The notes under the pieces are model-generated. The model ran no database searches, was not told where the DNA came from, and worked only from the letters and a program-made list of their open reading frames with translations. The position numbers and the translations under genes were made by a program. 64,000 nt of DNA from Clitoria ternatea (Eukaryota > Streptophyta > Magnoliopsida > Fabales > Fabaceae), in contig CM075673.1 of the NCBI GenBank assembly GCA_037962975.1, forward strand, positions 119,555,001 through 119,619,000. Reading direction: 5' to 3'. Below, in pieces: positions 34,405 through 47,504 of this stretch. Positions within the stretch are counted from its first letter, which is position 1. Each line of letters opens with the position of its first letter.

Positions 34405-35276
34405 GTTAACTTGGTCAGTGGGTATCCTAGCTTTGAAAATCCTTCAATGAATCTCCTATAGTATCCAGCCAAGCCCAAGAAACTTCTAATCTCAGTGATC
34501 GTGGTTGGTCTCTCCCATTTTAAAACTGCCTCCACCTTGGAAGGGTCTACAACTATTACTCCTTGATTAATTACATGTCCTAAAAAGTTCAGTTCTTCCA
34601 ACCAAAATTTACACTTCGACAGCTTTGCATACAGTTGTTTCTTTTTCAAGATTTCCAACACAATCTTCAAGTGTTCAACATGTTCTTCTCTGCTTTTAGA
34701 GTACACTAATATATCATCAATGAACACCACTACAAATTTATCTAGATATGGATGAAAAATCCTATCCATGTAATCCATGAATACGGCTGGTGCATTAGTT
34801 ACACCAAAAGGCATTACTAGATATTCATAATGGCCATAGCATGTTCTAAAAGCAGTTTTTGGTACATCTTCTTTCTTCACCCTTATTTGATGGTATCCAG
34901 ACCTCAAATCAATTTTGGAGAACATCGTGGCACCATGTAGCTGATCCATCAAGTCGTCAATCCTTGGTAGAGGATATCTGTTCTTGATCGTCACCTTGTT
35001 CAGTTGCCAATAATCTATACACAATCTCATGCTACCATTCTTTTTCTTAACCAACAACACTGGTGCACCCCAGGGGGATACACTAGGTCGTATAAATTGC
35101 TTCTCTATCATCTCTTCAAGTTGTTTCTTCAACTCTGCTAATTCTAGAGGTGACATTTGGTATGGTGCAATTGAAATGGGTCCAACTCCAGGTACTAGAT
35201 CAATGGCGAATTCCATATCTCTTTCTGGGGGTAAACCAGGGATATCTTCAGGAAAAACGTCAAGAAATTCACACAC
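34405..35276 (-). pseudogene. gypsy A reverse transcriptase, internal copy 1 (truncated)
   Basis: Minus-strand frame of 305 codons, with the last ~15 codons read into LTR. It covers the linker and RT: Asp123 in KIDLR and FIDD at 185-188 are present. RNase H, all of integrase and the first part of the chromodomain region are missing, because pol is fused at 34404 to the S' LTR. This removes what corresponds to ~3263-4784 of copy 2. Its frame is separated from gag-protease by a ~7-bp deletion near 35290-35305. Confidence 0.88.
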
Positions 35277-36796
35277 AATTGGTAGATTTTTGATTCTTGC
35301 TCTTCTTTCGTTGAAAGCAATAGCATGAATCCTTGAGCCCCTCCTTTTAAAGAGGCACTCACTTGGTTGGCGGTTAGAAGTCTCGAATCCTCAGGATTCA
35401 AATTCACAGGTTCTTTAAACATTATGGTTTTATTATGACAATATATTAGAACATGATTGTTAGACAACCAATCTAGCCCAATAATAACTTCTAAGCCAGA
35501 AAGGGGTAAACAGAAAAGATTAGCCTTAAAGTCCCTACCATCTATGACAATGGGGCATTTCCAACAGGCTTTAGAAGTGACAATGGGATTGTTTCCAGGA
35601 GTATGTATAGATAAGTCAAATGGCAGTTCTATCACAGGTAATTTTAGTTTTTCTACACAGTCATTGGCAATAAAGGAATGTGATGCACTTGAGTCATACA
35701 TAACAATTAAAGGAATCTTATTAATGATACACTTACCTTCCACCATAGAATCAGAATGAGATGCTTCTTCTCCAGTGATTGTAAAAACCTTTCCTTTTGC
35801 CTTCGGCCTTTCGACTGTACTGTGCACGCCTCCTTGAGTATTTATGTTTGTACTCGTACCTTTAGGGTTTTCTCTCTTCATCTCTGGGCAATCCTTGATG
35901 TGATGACCTGGTTTGTTACACTTAAAGCAAACATAAGTGTTTTTAGGAAAATCCCTTTTCAAATGGGGTCCTCCACAGATAAAACATTTAAAATTTGGTG
36001 CAGATATCGGGTAATAGCTTCCAGTTGAAGCTTGGGGTCTGTAAGGAACAGATGCTGCTCCAAACCGGCGAAATGGCGCTTGGTAAGGCTTATTTCTCTT
36101 GAAGTCTCTTCTTTGGTGATGGTGAGGTCCTCCACTTCTTATTTCTCCCGTCTTATGAATGGGTTCACGACTTTTGGTCATTCTATCCTTATGATCCTCT
36201 TCAAAGATCCTGCAACGATTTACCAATACAGAAAATTCACGGATTTCCTGCATTCGTATAGCTTCCTTAATTTTTGGCCGCAATCCATTTATAAACTTTG
36301 CACACCGATCACCTTCGTTAGTAGCATCATTATAATGAGAATGAAAACGAGATAGCTCTTCAAACCTGGATGCGTACTCTCCAACGGTCATATTTCCTTG
36401 GGTCAGTGACAGGAATTCAAATTGTCTTTTCTCTTTAACATCAGCTGGAAAGTATTTCTCCAGAAACATATCCTTGAAATGATCCCAAGTGATCTCTATG
36501 TCGTTCACTTCGAATTGTCTACGCATGCTATCCCACCAATGTTCGGCATCCTTAGATAAGGCATAAGTAGCAAAGATTACCTTATCAGCTTCATTATATT
36601 GCAATGCTCGAAAGATCTTCTCTATCTCTCGAATCCAGGTTTGTGCTCCATCAGGGTTATATCCTCCCTTGAAACGAGGTGGATTGCACTTTTCGAAAAG
36701 GTCCAACCTTCTCAAGGCATCATTACCTTGACCTTCACGTGCTCCCATTGCATTGATTAAGCGTTCTACAACTCCAGCAAGATCATTTCCGACCAT
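35195..36796 (-). pseudogene. gypsy A gag-protease, internal copy 1
   Basis: 533 open codons from ATG 36796-36794 (MVGND). It has the gag capsid-like region (~50-200), a basic segment rich in His/Arg (~215-245), an atypical knuckle CFICGGPHLK (271 on) and a normal CCHC at Cys290-Cys303. The protease region follows. The active site reads DSS at 368-370 instead of DSG, because of a G-to-A change (plus-strand position 35689), expected to cripple it. The last ~35 codons are out of frame after a small deletion near 35290-35305. It is the best preserved gag of family A in the window, with no internal stop. Confidence 0.9.
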
Positions 36797-36936
36797 TAGT
36801 TTCCTGTTTCACAGTAACTGAGATTTATCACATCAATCACAGTTACTACTAAGTCAGATATTCTATTTTCTATTACCTACACAGAGTTTACAGATAAAGC
36901 AAGATAGACCTTTTCCCCAGGCCTATTGGATTAACT

Positions 36937-36948
36937 GCTCTGATACCA
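36937..36948 (-). other. primer binding site, tRNA-iMet type
   Basis: Minus-strand TGGTATCAGAGC, three bases from the LTR edge at 36952. Marks the 5' end of A internal copy 1. Confidence 0.92.
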
Positions 36949-36951
36949 CTT

Positions 36952-39900
36952 TGTAACACCCTCTGTTACACCTTAATAAATTATAGAAAAATTCATAAAT
37001 TTTTTTTTAAAGATATGATTGTTAAAAAGAAACTATCGAAATAAATTACATACATTATTTCTGAAATACCTCATAAATATTATTAAAACTTTATAAAGTA
37101 ATTATACATTCATTCGAAGAAAATAAATATTAAACATTATAAGAAAGAGAGGAAACTCCATGGCCTAGAAGCAGTTACTTATTAACATTATTTATTCATT
37201 GGACCACGGTATTCATACCGAGATCCCTTTCTAGAACGTGCTATATTTACTGCAGAGATTCTTCGATCCTTCCCTCTAAACCATCAATTTAGAATATATG
37301 AAACAAAAACACAGAGAAAGGAGTGAGAAACAGAATATAATGATCTCGAATAAGACATAAGCAACAAATGGTTTTCACAAACTAATACATAATAATATCA
37401 ATCACAATCACATACACAATCAATTATGAATGCATGAATGTTATGCAATATCTTCATCACAACTTACCTATATATGTGGGCCCTTAAATTTTTCTTTGCA
37501 CTGGGCCAACCAGGAGTTTACACTGTTCCATAAGTCCGGATAATAATAATATGAACAGCTCAACTAGCATAGAAACACTTAGAGACTAGTCAGATTGAGA
37601 AAGTTTTTATTGTGAAAGTACCCAACACTAGGGAGCTACCCCAGGTCCCCTAAAGCACCCTTTCACACCCTCTCATCCCAAGGCTCATAATTAAGTCTCC
37701 TCTAATGTATGCTCGGTTTCTATAATCCGTCTCCAGACAATATCATTTTTTTCACTTTAATGATTTATGATGCATGAATTACTCGCGTATTTAATTGGTT
37801 AAGGCTTTTAGAAACTCAATTATTAAATACCTTAAAGGTTTACAACATCATTTCAATAAACTGTACATTTTCTCAATTCTCTGAATTTCTGTCCCATAGA
37901 AATAAAATTGATACAGTTTTTAATTCTCACCAAAATTGAGTTTTCAAGCCTTAAATATCTCAATACTTATCATAGAAAACTTTACATATATTTTTTTTTA
38001 AAAATTGAATCTTAACAATATCGAATTTAGAAATCTCAATTATTTCTAAATATCTTTAGTTATTAGGTTGAAATAAAATAATTTACTTTTAAAAATTTTA
38101 TTTTACTTAAAGATAATAATTCTTAAATTAAAAAATGCTTAAAATTATAAAACTTTTCTTTAATTCAAGAATTAATTAATTTGCATAAAATGACTTCTTT
38201 TTGAAATAAATACTAGATTTTTAAAGATTAAAAGTAAAATCAATGAAAATAATTTCTAAGAAGAAATAAAAGACTAAAAAAAATAATACATTTTCTTAGA
38301 ATTTAAGGAGTAAGGTAAGAAAATTCTTACTGAGTTTTAGCTTTCCGTCATGCTTGCTATATGCTCAAACTCCACATCACAAGATCATCCATCACAATTA
38401 ACAATCATAAATAATTAACAATCACAAAAATAATCAATCAAAATCAAGTCAATAAAGCATCATTTATAAATATTATAATTCAAAGTCTAATGGTTATTAA
38501 TAAGTCCATTTGAGTCCATTTGGTCAATTCCTCGCATAGGTCTGTGTAAGTCCATATAATCCAGTCCTTGCATAGGTATAGTTCAGTCCATATGGGTCAT
38601 AGTGGTCCAAATCCTTGCATAGGTATAGTCCAGTTCATATAGGTTACAAAAGTACAGGTCCTTGCATAGGTATGTTAGTTACATCAGATATTTAATTTAA
38701 AATTTATTATAAATTTTAAGTTAAAGAGTTAATATTTTAAAATAATAATATTATTAAATTTAAAAGGAGTATGAGACTCCTCCCATTATTCTTATGTCTT
38801 TTCATATTATATTCTTATCTCACTTCCCCTTACCTTGAATTATTACCAAAAGAGAGTTTGTTTTGCGCCTCCGATTTCTAGAAATATTAATACCAATCTT
38901 ATTTCAATATAGGCATAAGATGAAAATTAAGATTACTACTTAAAGAAAAAATGGTAAATTTTGAATAGTGAATAGTGAATAATGAATAGTAATAGTAAAT
39001 AGTAAAACGTGAATAGTAATAGTAAATAGTAAATCATGAATAGTAACAGTAAATAATAAATCATGAATAGTAACGGTAAATAGTAAATCATGAATAGTAA
39101 CAGTAAATAGTAAATCATGAATAGTAATGGTAAATAGTAAAACGTGAATAGTAAAGGTAAATAGTAACAGTAAATAGTAATTTAAAATAATATTATTTTC
39201 AGTATAATAATAGATTTCTAAAAACGATATGAAAATAACTCTAAAAAATATAAGAGAGACGTATGCTTACCTTAGAATTTTAGTAGAACCTTCTTCCAAA
39301 AAAAATTATTTTTCTCTCTTACTTCCACCATTATCTCACTAGCACTACTATATTAAAAAAAACTTAATCTGAAATTATGAATTCTAAAGAAGAATTCCTT
39401 TGGTATTTATAGGAAGAAAAATTACTATGCATTCCATTATTTTAATATAAAAGTACTATGCATTTTCTGAAATTTAAATCCTGGTTACTGTGCATCTTTT
39501 GAAAATTTCGTACATGCACAGTGTTTTGTATAGTAACTGTCGGCAGAATTATTAAGTCAAATAGTAACCTTTCACTCGGTATATTTTAAATATTCAAAAT
39601 GAGTCGTTTTTGAAATTTAGCGATATTATATCAGTCCTAACTAATTTTATAATAAGTAATATAAAGTTTAAATTTTAAAAATTTAAAATTTTCTATTAAT
39701 AAAAATTTATTGATACGTTCCTAATTTTTTAATGATTGGAAAAAATCAAGATTTTTCTTAAACCGATAATTTTTAGATAAGTCTACTTGAAATGGATTTT
39801 AGAAAATTTTCTTATAATTTAAATTCACTTTCTTATAAATATTTTTAATTTTAAGTCACTTTATATGACTTTAAAATTATTTAAAATATATTATTTTATT

Positions 39901-40025
39901 AAAATAATTCAAAAATTCTAAAAAATTCCAAAAAATCATAAATAATACGTAGATTAAAAAGTTCTAAAGAACCATAATTTAATTCCTTCAAATTTTAATA
40001 TAAAAATAAAATTAGGGGTGTTACA
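36952..40025 (-). mobile_element. A-family outer 5' LTR
   Basis: 3.07 kb with complete ends TGTAACACCC and GGGTGTTACA. It is the only A LTR here with both canonical termini. It carries the AAGATAATAATTC segment like the middle LTR. Minisatellite 38963-39181 (it lacks most of the inverted TTACTATT part), TATA 39404-39412, donor-like site ~39265-39274. The flank is GTAGC at 40026-40030; the partner duplication would lie left of the window. Confidence 0.88.
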
Positions 40026-41193
40026 GTAGCAAACCGCATCGCCCATCTTGCAACACCTGACCATTAACACCATGACCGCGGTAACTACCATAATCAATAT
40101 AGAGGTGTTGCGGGCCAACCATGATTTATACCATGGCGGCTGTGATCCGTAGGACCACTGGGGACACTTGCTCATCAAAGGCCACCCCCACAGGGTTGGC
40201 TACATGCAGCTCCCTATAGCTATACATGGGCGGCTTCGTGACTTACACAGGGGAAAATAAAATTTTGCTCATGCACCGAGCCACCCTCCCACTGGGTCGG
40301 CCGAGGGAACTTCCCTAACGTTCCAACATCGGCGGCTATGCAGTATGCCATGGATGCAAATGCCAATCATATGCATTTCTCACTCTATGCATCCTAGTCA
40401 TGCCACTCATCAATCACCTCAATCACCAACATCATCAAAAGATTTTTAGTGGATTTATTATTATTGGTTATTGCAATTGTTTTAAATTTTGATGTGGCAT
40501 TCTCAATGATTTCTCATTAACATAATTCAATTCTTTCATCAATCATAACGACCTCAAATCATCAACCTCAATCATTAGTCTTCCATTATCAGTCAAGGTA
40601 GGCTATTCATTTGCTATATCCTCATTAAACCACCAATAACATTCATTCCACATTTATGGTGGTTGTAAACATAACATCATTTCAAGGCACATATTTGTTA
40701 AACAATTCAACACCACCATATAGCACACCACAAACATCCTAAATACACAAACTCAAGTTGCCAAACATCATTACCAACATCAAACACAACATCACAATTC
40801 ATCAAAACATTACAAACAAGGCACACATGCATGTTGTTACATATGATAATCAAATACTATTCAATCCATGCATTTAGAATATAGGGACTCCTCTCCTACC
40901 TCAAGAGAAGAATTCTGATTGATACGACGTACTCGCCTCGTCGTTCGGAATGAATCCTACATTAACATACATGTAAAACCTCAATCAATCGATTATTCAA
41001 GACATGGTTTGAGATTCTAATTACTACTCACTACATATACTAATTTCATGACATGAATAAACCATGCCATAGACACCTTTTTCATCATTTATTAGATTTT
41101 GGTAATTCCTTATTACCATACCATCTTCATTATATCAAAGGCTACAAGACCCCATAGCCTAACATTCATAAAAAAACTCCATTTACCAACACT
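40026..41193. other. unassigned old repeat-like DNA
   Basis: About 1.17 kb between the A array and the C LTR with no credible gene. It is less AT-rich at the left (GGCGGC motifs), then CAT/ACA-rich. On the minus strand it contains a GAGGTAGGAGAGG motif (40896-40903 region) resembling the leader donor motif of the LTR families here. It may be a fragment of an older LTR, truncated by the insertion of family A. Confidence 0.4.
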
Positions 41194-44100
41194 TGTAACA
41201 TCCTAGGTTGATTTATCCTTTTTATTTACATACAGCAAATTATTTTCAAAATAAATTTTCGTGTTGAATAAAAATTTGTATCTCAATATGAATTAGTATC
41301 TATTTCCCTTAATAAATAATCCACTCGGCCTTGATGTAAAATAATATTTGCCTCGTTTAGTTACATAAAATCATACTCAGAATGAACAAAACCGTTTCTA
41401 AAATAAATCCTTAAATAAAAGTATGTTAAAATAATAACCGATCGGATATGGTTCCACTCGGTCTTGATAATCATTAGTATTCACTTAAATACAATCAAAG
41501 TAATAATAAGAGTGCACGCAAAATAATATCCGGTCGGAATACATCTTTCGGTAAAGTGGAGTTACAACAGCGGGAGAAGAAGAAGAAGAAGAAGAAGAAG
41601 AGGACAGGGGTCATTCGCCTGAGCGAGACCCCAAGGTACCTGAGCGAAATCCGAGAGTCGCTTAAGCGAGAGCCGACTCGCATGAGCGAATGCCACACCT
41701 GAAGTTTGAGCGAACAAGACGCACACGTGGACTCACATGGAGTTTCACTCGGTAAAAGGGTTTCACTCGGAAAACGCTCAACTTCCATTCACTCGGATAT
41801 TCCTCACTTGACTCTTAACTACCTTTCACTCAGAAAGCTTCGCTCGGTCACAACTCCCTCAGAGATAATTCAGCCTCCTTCACCCGGTTATAGTTTCTCC
41901 AGATATCCTCACTCGGAGAATACCCTATCCTTACTTCCCTCGGAAGAAACTCAAATTTCCACTCGGACACATCCAACTTCTCCTCATTCGAAATCATGAT
42001 ACACCTTCTTCACTCGGAATCTTTATACACTTTCTTCACTCGGAACTCTCTCCCAACCAATCCCACTCGAGACATTCTAACCTTCCACCCGGAAGGGGAT
42101 CTCTCAGTTATCCTTCACTCGGGAAGGAATCCGTTAGTTAATGAGCTGTCACAGCAAACATGCGAACATATATATCAATGTATTTTAAAATATAAATTCG
42201 CATCTGATTCAAATTAAATTGGCACACAGATAATATTAAACACTCGGAAACTCCTTATACACACATATACTCTACATAATCACTCAAAGTTACTCGGGCC
42301 TTGGCATCGATCTCCCCCTTGGCGCGACTCCATGGCTCCGGCTTCCTCCCTGTCACTGGTTACTAAATTGAAAACAGCAGCAAGGGTGAGTGTTTGGCAT
42401 CATAATTAATATAGAACGAAATTTAACAAGTTATATATATATAAGTTACGTCCGATTGCATTTTCATCACTCGGCAATTATAATACACCAGACTCGGTAA
42501 TTAATTCACACTCGGCCAATAGAACAAACTTCACTCGGTAAATACAACAAATTTCACTCGGCAAATATACACATCATAACTTATAATTCATCAATTATCA
42601 CAACTGACTCTCAGATAAAATTTGACGCCTAGTATCCGGATACTAAAGGATCGACCTTCAGCTGGGAGTCCGACTTGACATCCCGTGAACCCGACTTGGT
42701 TCACTGAGCCCGACTTGGCTCCCCCTCAACCACTGGGTCAAAGACCTCTGGGTAGCTTAACTGGGTCTGACTTGACCACTGAAGCCAAAAACAGGGTAGC
42801 TCATACCGTTGGTCGTCCTTCACCACATCATCATATTCCATCATATAAACAAACATATCATTCCGATTACCACTTGCAACTATCAGAAACTGACCTGTGC
42901 TCACGGCGTAGGGCGACCGACTCGTCAAGCCCCTCAACATAACATATCGATTACCACAACCATCACTTATTTCATGCCATTGTAAGCCATACACACATAC
43001 ATGCATACACATACAACTTAGCAATAAATATTTCAAGCTCATGACATGATTATCTCAACCACACACCCGATCTTCAACTGATCAGTGTACACAGTCACAC
43101 ACGTACAAACATGGGCACACAACAACATTCAATAACATTTTCTTACCCTGTTCATACCGTTCAATGACTCGGATGGGAAATAAGTCCTATTCAAATTAAT
43201 CATAACCTGAACACCCCCTTACCTCGGTTCCACGCTTCGATGATCTGCTCCCGGTGTCGGTCCCTTCCTCTGAGCACTGGATTCGCAGTCTCAGCTCCGT
43301 CACTCAGCCTTTCGTTGTCTAATCTACTACCTACGGGTCAGAATGCAAGACCCGTTAGCTCAACACCCTCGGCTCTAAGGGCCACATTTGAGTTCACACT
43401 CACCAAAAGAGGGGAGATCAGACTTGAATACAGCCATGCATGGTCCTTGGCTACCAGAAAAACGAAAGGGGATAAGGAACCATAAATAAAACGGATCAGT
43501 GGACTCACCTTAAGGCCATGATCACAGGGATGGCGTTCGATTGAAGTTTTAACACGAACGGAGTCCTCCTCCGGAGCATGCAATTCAGCAACGAGAGAGG
43601 AGAAAACGAAGAAGAAGGAGAACAGACCAAGAAGAAGAAGAAGAAGTGGTTCGTGAATAATAAAGAGAGGAGAGAGAGAGAATTTCCTTTTATATAAAGC
43701 TCAGGGGCAAGACAGCCTTTTCCCCTATTTCATTTGTATTCTCATTAAAAGTTTTAATTAATTTCACCACATTGGACTCTTTTATAGTTACCCAACCGAC
43801 CACGCTTATTTACTTTCACAACGTTTAATTATTCGTGATTGCCTAATACTTCTTAAGAGTGTTGACCCGATCTGGACACCGGTCAACCGGTATCCAGGCT
43901 TAGTGCCCATACCTCGGTAATCCGAGCTAACGCTTGAGAGGTCGGACACTTCATCTGTCCTTACATCTTTGTTATGCATATCCGTTTGCCTCAGCCATTA
44001 CAGGAGGTTGACCTGGACTATAATTTCGAGTTAGGCGTTCTCCTCACACCGGTTAGTCCAAGGCCGCTCCAGGCACACCGGATAAGCGTCAGTCGCACAA

Positions 44101-44290
44101 CAGCACGTCTTTGACCGTTCTCCCCTGTACAACCGATCTTCAACACTGTTTGGTCCTCACCTCTGAGACTGGCCCAACACCGGATTCCTTGACCCCGGTT
44201 CAGGCAGATCAAATATTAAATAAATCTCTAAAACATTTGCTAATATTTTCCACTCTTCATAATTTTTATTAAAATACCAGGAATGTTACA
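41194..44290 (-). mobile_element. C-family 3' LTR
   Basis: 3.1 kb from TGTAACATCC to GGAATGTTACA. In the coding (minus) direction the PPT and pol lie just upstream, so it is a 3' LTR. It is dense in ACTCGG on the plus strand, has a GAA run (41577-41602), a TCGCTTAAGCGA-type palindrome group (41615-41692), a minus-strand TATA box TATATAAAAG (43687-43696) and a donor-like GAGGTAAG (43218-43224). Its 5' LTR is outside the window. Confidence 0.82.
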
Positions 44291-44303
44291 TCCACCCCCC
44301 TAA
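44291..44303 (-). other. polypurine tract of gypsy C
   Basis: Minus strand TTAGGGGGGTGGA adjoining the LTR, preceded by the CGGGGACGAAATC stretch found after pol in this group. Confidence 0.75.
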
Positions 44304-44324
44304 AAGGGGATTTCGTCCCCGAAA

Positions 44325-45442
44325 TCAGTGTTCCGATTGAAAAAGATGGGGGTACATCCGCCTCATATCCGATTCTAATTCCCAAGTGTAGGTTATCCAA
44401 TTCAAATTCTGCCATTTCACCTTCACCAACGGCACCTCCTTGCTCCTTAACCATTTCGTTTGATACTCCTCAATACTGATCGGTACAGCTTCCACCGTCA
44501 GATCTTCTTTAAGTTCGATAGAGTCACTCGGTACAATCATTATGTCACACAGAATATAGGCTCGAAGTTATGATACATGAAACACGTTGTGGATGTTAGT
44601 CAACGACTGGGGAAGATCCAGTCGGTAAGCAACCTCACCGATCCGTTCCAGTATTTGGTATGGTCCGATGTATCTCGGATTAAGCTTTTGGCTCTTCAAA
44701 ATTCGACCTACACCTTTGGTCGGTGAAATCCTCAGGAACACCCAGTCGCCCACTTGAAATTCGAGTGGCCTATGCCGATTGTCATAATAGCTCTTTTGTC
44801 GGTCTTGGGAAATTTTTATCTTCTCCCGGATTAGAGTAACTTGTTCGTTCATCTCTTGGATCAGCTCGAGCCCCAGATGAATGGCATCGCCATTCTCGTT
44901 CCAACATAATGGGGTACGACACTTCCGACCATAAAGGGCTTCATATGGAGCCATCCCAATGCTGCTATGATAGCTGTTATTGTATGCAAACTCCATCAAG
45001 GGCAAGTATCTCTCCCATGATCTGCCCTATTCCAACACACATGCCCTCAACATATCCTCAAGAGTCTGTATTGTCTACTCCGACTGGCCATCGGTCTGAG
45101 GATGATAAGCCGAGCTTAGTCTGAGCTCAGTACCCAGTTCTTGTTGCAAGCTCCCCCAAAATCTTGAAGTGAATCAAGGATCCCGATCGGAAATAATGCT
45201 TGAGGGTACACCGTGCAGTCGTACAATCTCAGCAACATACAACCTAGCAAATCGATCCAGCGACCATTTCATATTCATCGCCAGGAAATGGGCGCTCTTG
45301 GTTAGTCGGTCAACAATTACCCAAATCGCGTTGCACCCGGTTCGGGTGCGAGGTAGCCCGGATACGAAGTCCATGGTGATACTTTCCCACTTCCAGATCG
45401 GAATTTCTGGAGGTTGAAGCAAGCCTGGGGGTCGTTGATGTT
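44325..45442 (-). pseudogene. gypsy C integrase core and chromodomain
   Basis: Minus-strand end of pol. From 45442 leftward: integrase core with first Asp in ITMDFVSGLP, second Asp in ISDRDP, the HPQTDGQSE Glu region, the YNNSYHSSIGMAPYE block, RYIGPYQI, then the chromodomain tail (VPLVKVKW, TWELE) ending at 44325. Four in-frame stops are visible: after the SDRDP motif (~45171), after GQSE (~45077), before GRSW (~45030) and after VFHVS (44565-44567). At least some look like CpG-type transitions. The upstream side is split by the B2 insertion at 45443. Dead, but nearly full-length in content. Confidence 0.87.
45438..45442. repeat. 5-bp target-site duplication ATGTT (left copy)
   Basis: ATGTT at 45438-45442 and 50559-50563 flanks the B2 insertion within the integrase region. 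Confidence 0.85.
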
Positions 45443-45879
45443 TGTAACATCCCAAAATTATTAATGATAAATTTAGAATGGAAATTTATAAGTATGAATG
45501 TGGGAACTGGATGTATATGTCTTTTTGTGTGTATGAAGTAATAGAGATATCCAAACTTGGCTTTTAATGAGGATTTCAGAGTAAGAACTCTCAGAACAAG
45601 CTTTATGTGCCTCAAAATGTCATATATGATATGTCAGATATGATTTAATAGGCCTACAATGAGATACCATATGTGGAGCTGGGACAAATTTGTTTTCTGG
45701 TCATGTCATAGTATTTTCGCTTAAGCGAGAAAGAATCTCGCTCAGGCGAGAATCCCTTACTTAGTATTTAAGCGTTTGGGATCAATCTCGCTTAGGCGAG
45801 TGAGCTCTAGCTCAAAGCAAGAAGCATGTTAAGCAACCTGGGAGTTACTGGACGAATTCCGTTCAAATAGGAACCTTAG

Positions 45880-47480
45880 AAAATAATTTTGTGATATAGT
45901 GAGTGAAATTCCGAGTGAAAAAGGAAAATTCCGAGTGACTAAGAGAAATTCTAAGTGAAGGAACATGGCCGAGAGAGTTTATTCCGAGTGGAGTCCTTGT
46001 CTGAGGCACTTCTGTGTGAAGTGGGACTGATAGAACCACTTCTGGGTGAAAGAATCCGAGTGACTCACCTTGGAATGACTCACTGCTGAGTCAAAAGCAT
46101 TCAAATGACTCATTTCCGAGTCAATTATATCTGAATGACTCAATTCCGAGTCAAACATCTCAGAAGGACTCATTTTTGAGTCAAGTATTTTCCAACAACT
46201 CAATTCTGAGTCATACATTGTTAAGCATTTTCATTTCTGAGTGAAAGTTTCCTGAGTGCTCATTTCCGAGAAGGAGTACAAAGGAAAATTTATTCATGAG
46301 TGAAATATGATTGAAGAGATACTTCCGAGAGAGGAACCAGAGTTGTGTAACATTTTGAGTGAGGCTTATGTTTATGACTCCTTTCCGAGTGGTGAGAGCC
46401 TTAAAGGATTCCGAATGAAACGTATTTTGAGAAATGAAAGTCTATGTGTTGCTAAGAGATGGATATCCGAGTGAACCCCGAGTGGGGAAGGACCTAAATG
46501 CTCCTGAATGGTAAAATCCGAATGAACCTCTTCTGAGGGAAGAAAGGTTGTGATGGTTTTGATTGAGGTATACTCTAGGAGTCATATTACGAGTGAATGA
46601 TGTTATATGTATATTCCAATTGATTAAGGGTACCTATTCCGAGTGGCTAAGTATGAAATAAGTCCGAGTAAGACTTCACTTAGTGAATCCCTCCGAGTGA
46701 TGTGGAGTTTGAATAAATCTGAGTGGATAAGATTTCATTAGGTCTGAGTGAGACAGTTTAGTGAATTCCTCCGAGCGATGAGAGGTCAGAGTAATGCTGA
46801 ATGGAACTTGATGGTGGAATCCGAGGGTGTAACTCCGAGTGGGGATTTGGCATCTATGGGGATTTATGATGTGTTGTCTAGAAGAGTCAATTTTTAAAGT
46901 AAATTACCGAGTGAGAAAAGACTAGGTTTGGAATGACTTAACCGAGTGAGGACCATCAGCAATGACTCGGACTTGAGTGAAGTTGCCGAGTGAAAGACTG
47001 ATTGAGAAATGACTCGGATTTGGAATATATTGCCGAGTGAAAGGCCAAGTAAGAGACGAGTCAGCTCTGATTGATTTTGCCTAGTAGAAAACCAAGTAAG
47101 ATGAGTCGGTGTGAGGAGAATTACCGAGTGAATAATGGGTCGGTCAGGATTACCTTGCTGAGTGGAAAACCTGTGTGCCTTGAGCCGGTTTCAGGAAGAT
47201 TCTACTGAGTAAGATAATTTATGAGAGTCCGAGGCAACTACGACTGAGTCACCTCTAAGGAAGAGAAATCTGACCGAGTGTTTCAGGAAGAATCAGTTCC
47301 GAGTGAGTAACCAATAGGTGGAAAGTCGGTTTCTGAAAGGCATAACCGAGTGGAACTCCGAGTGAGTAAAGACTCGGATTCGGAATAAATTTACCAAGCA
47401 GGAAGTTTGAGTGAGAGAAAGAACTCAGTCTGGATAGGTACTGCTGAGTGAGAAGAGGAGTACCTGAGTCAGTATCAGAG
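45880..47480 (+). repeat. CCGAGT-saturated region
   Basis: CCGAGT(G) or one-base variants (TCTGAGT, CCGAATG) recur every ~20-50 bp over 1.6 kb without a fixed period. The reverse complement ACTCGG is equally dense on the plus strand of the C and D LTRs, which lie in the opposite orientation. It is a family-wide short dispersed motif rather than a satellite. Confidence 0.75.
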
Positions 47481-47504
47481 GAATTCTGAGTGATAATTTG
47501 ATGA

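Noticed and set aside
40026..41193. Possible host gene between the A array and the C LTR
   Set aside because: No ORF of note, no splice pattern or recognisable protein on either strand.
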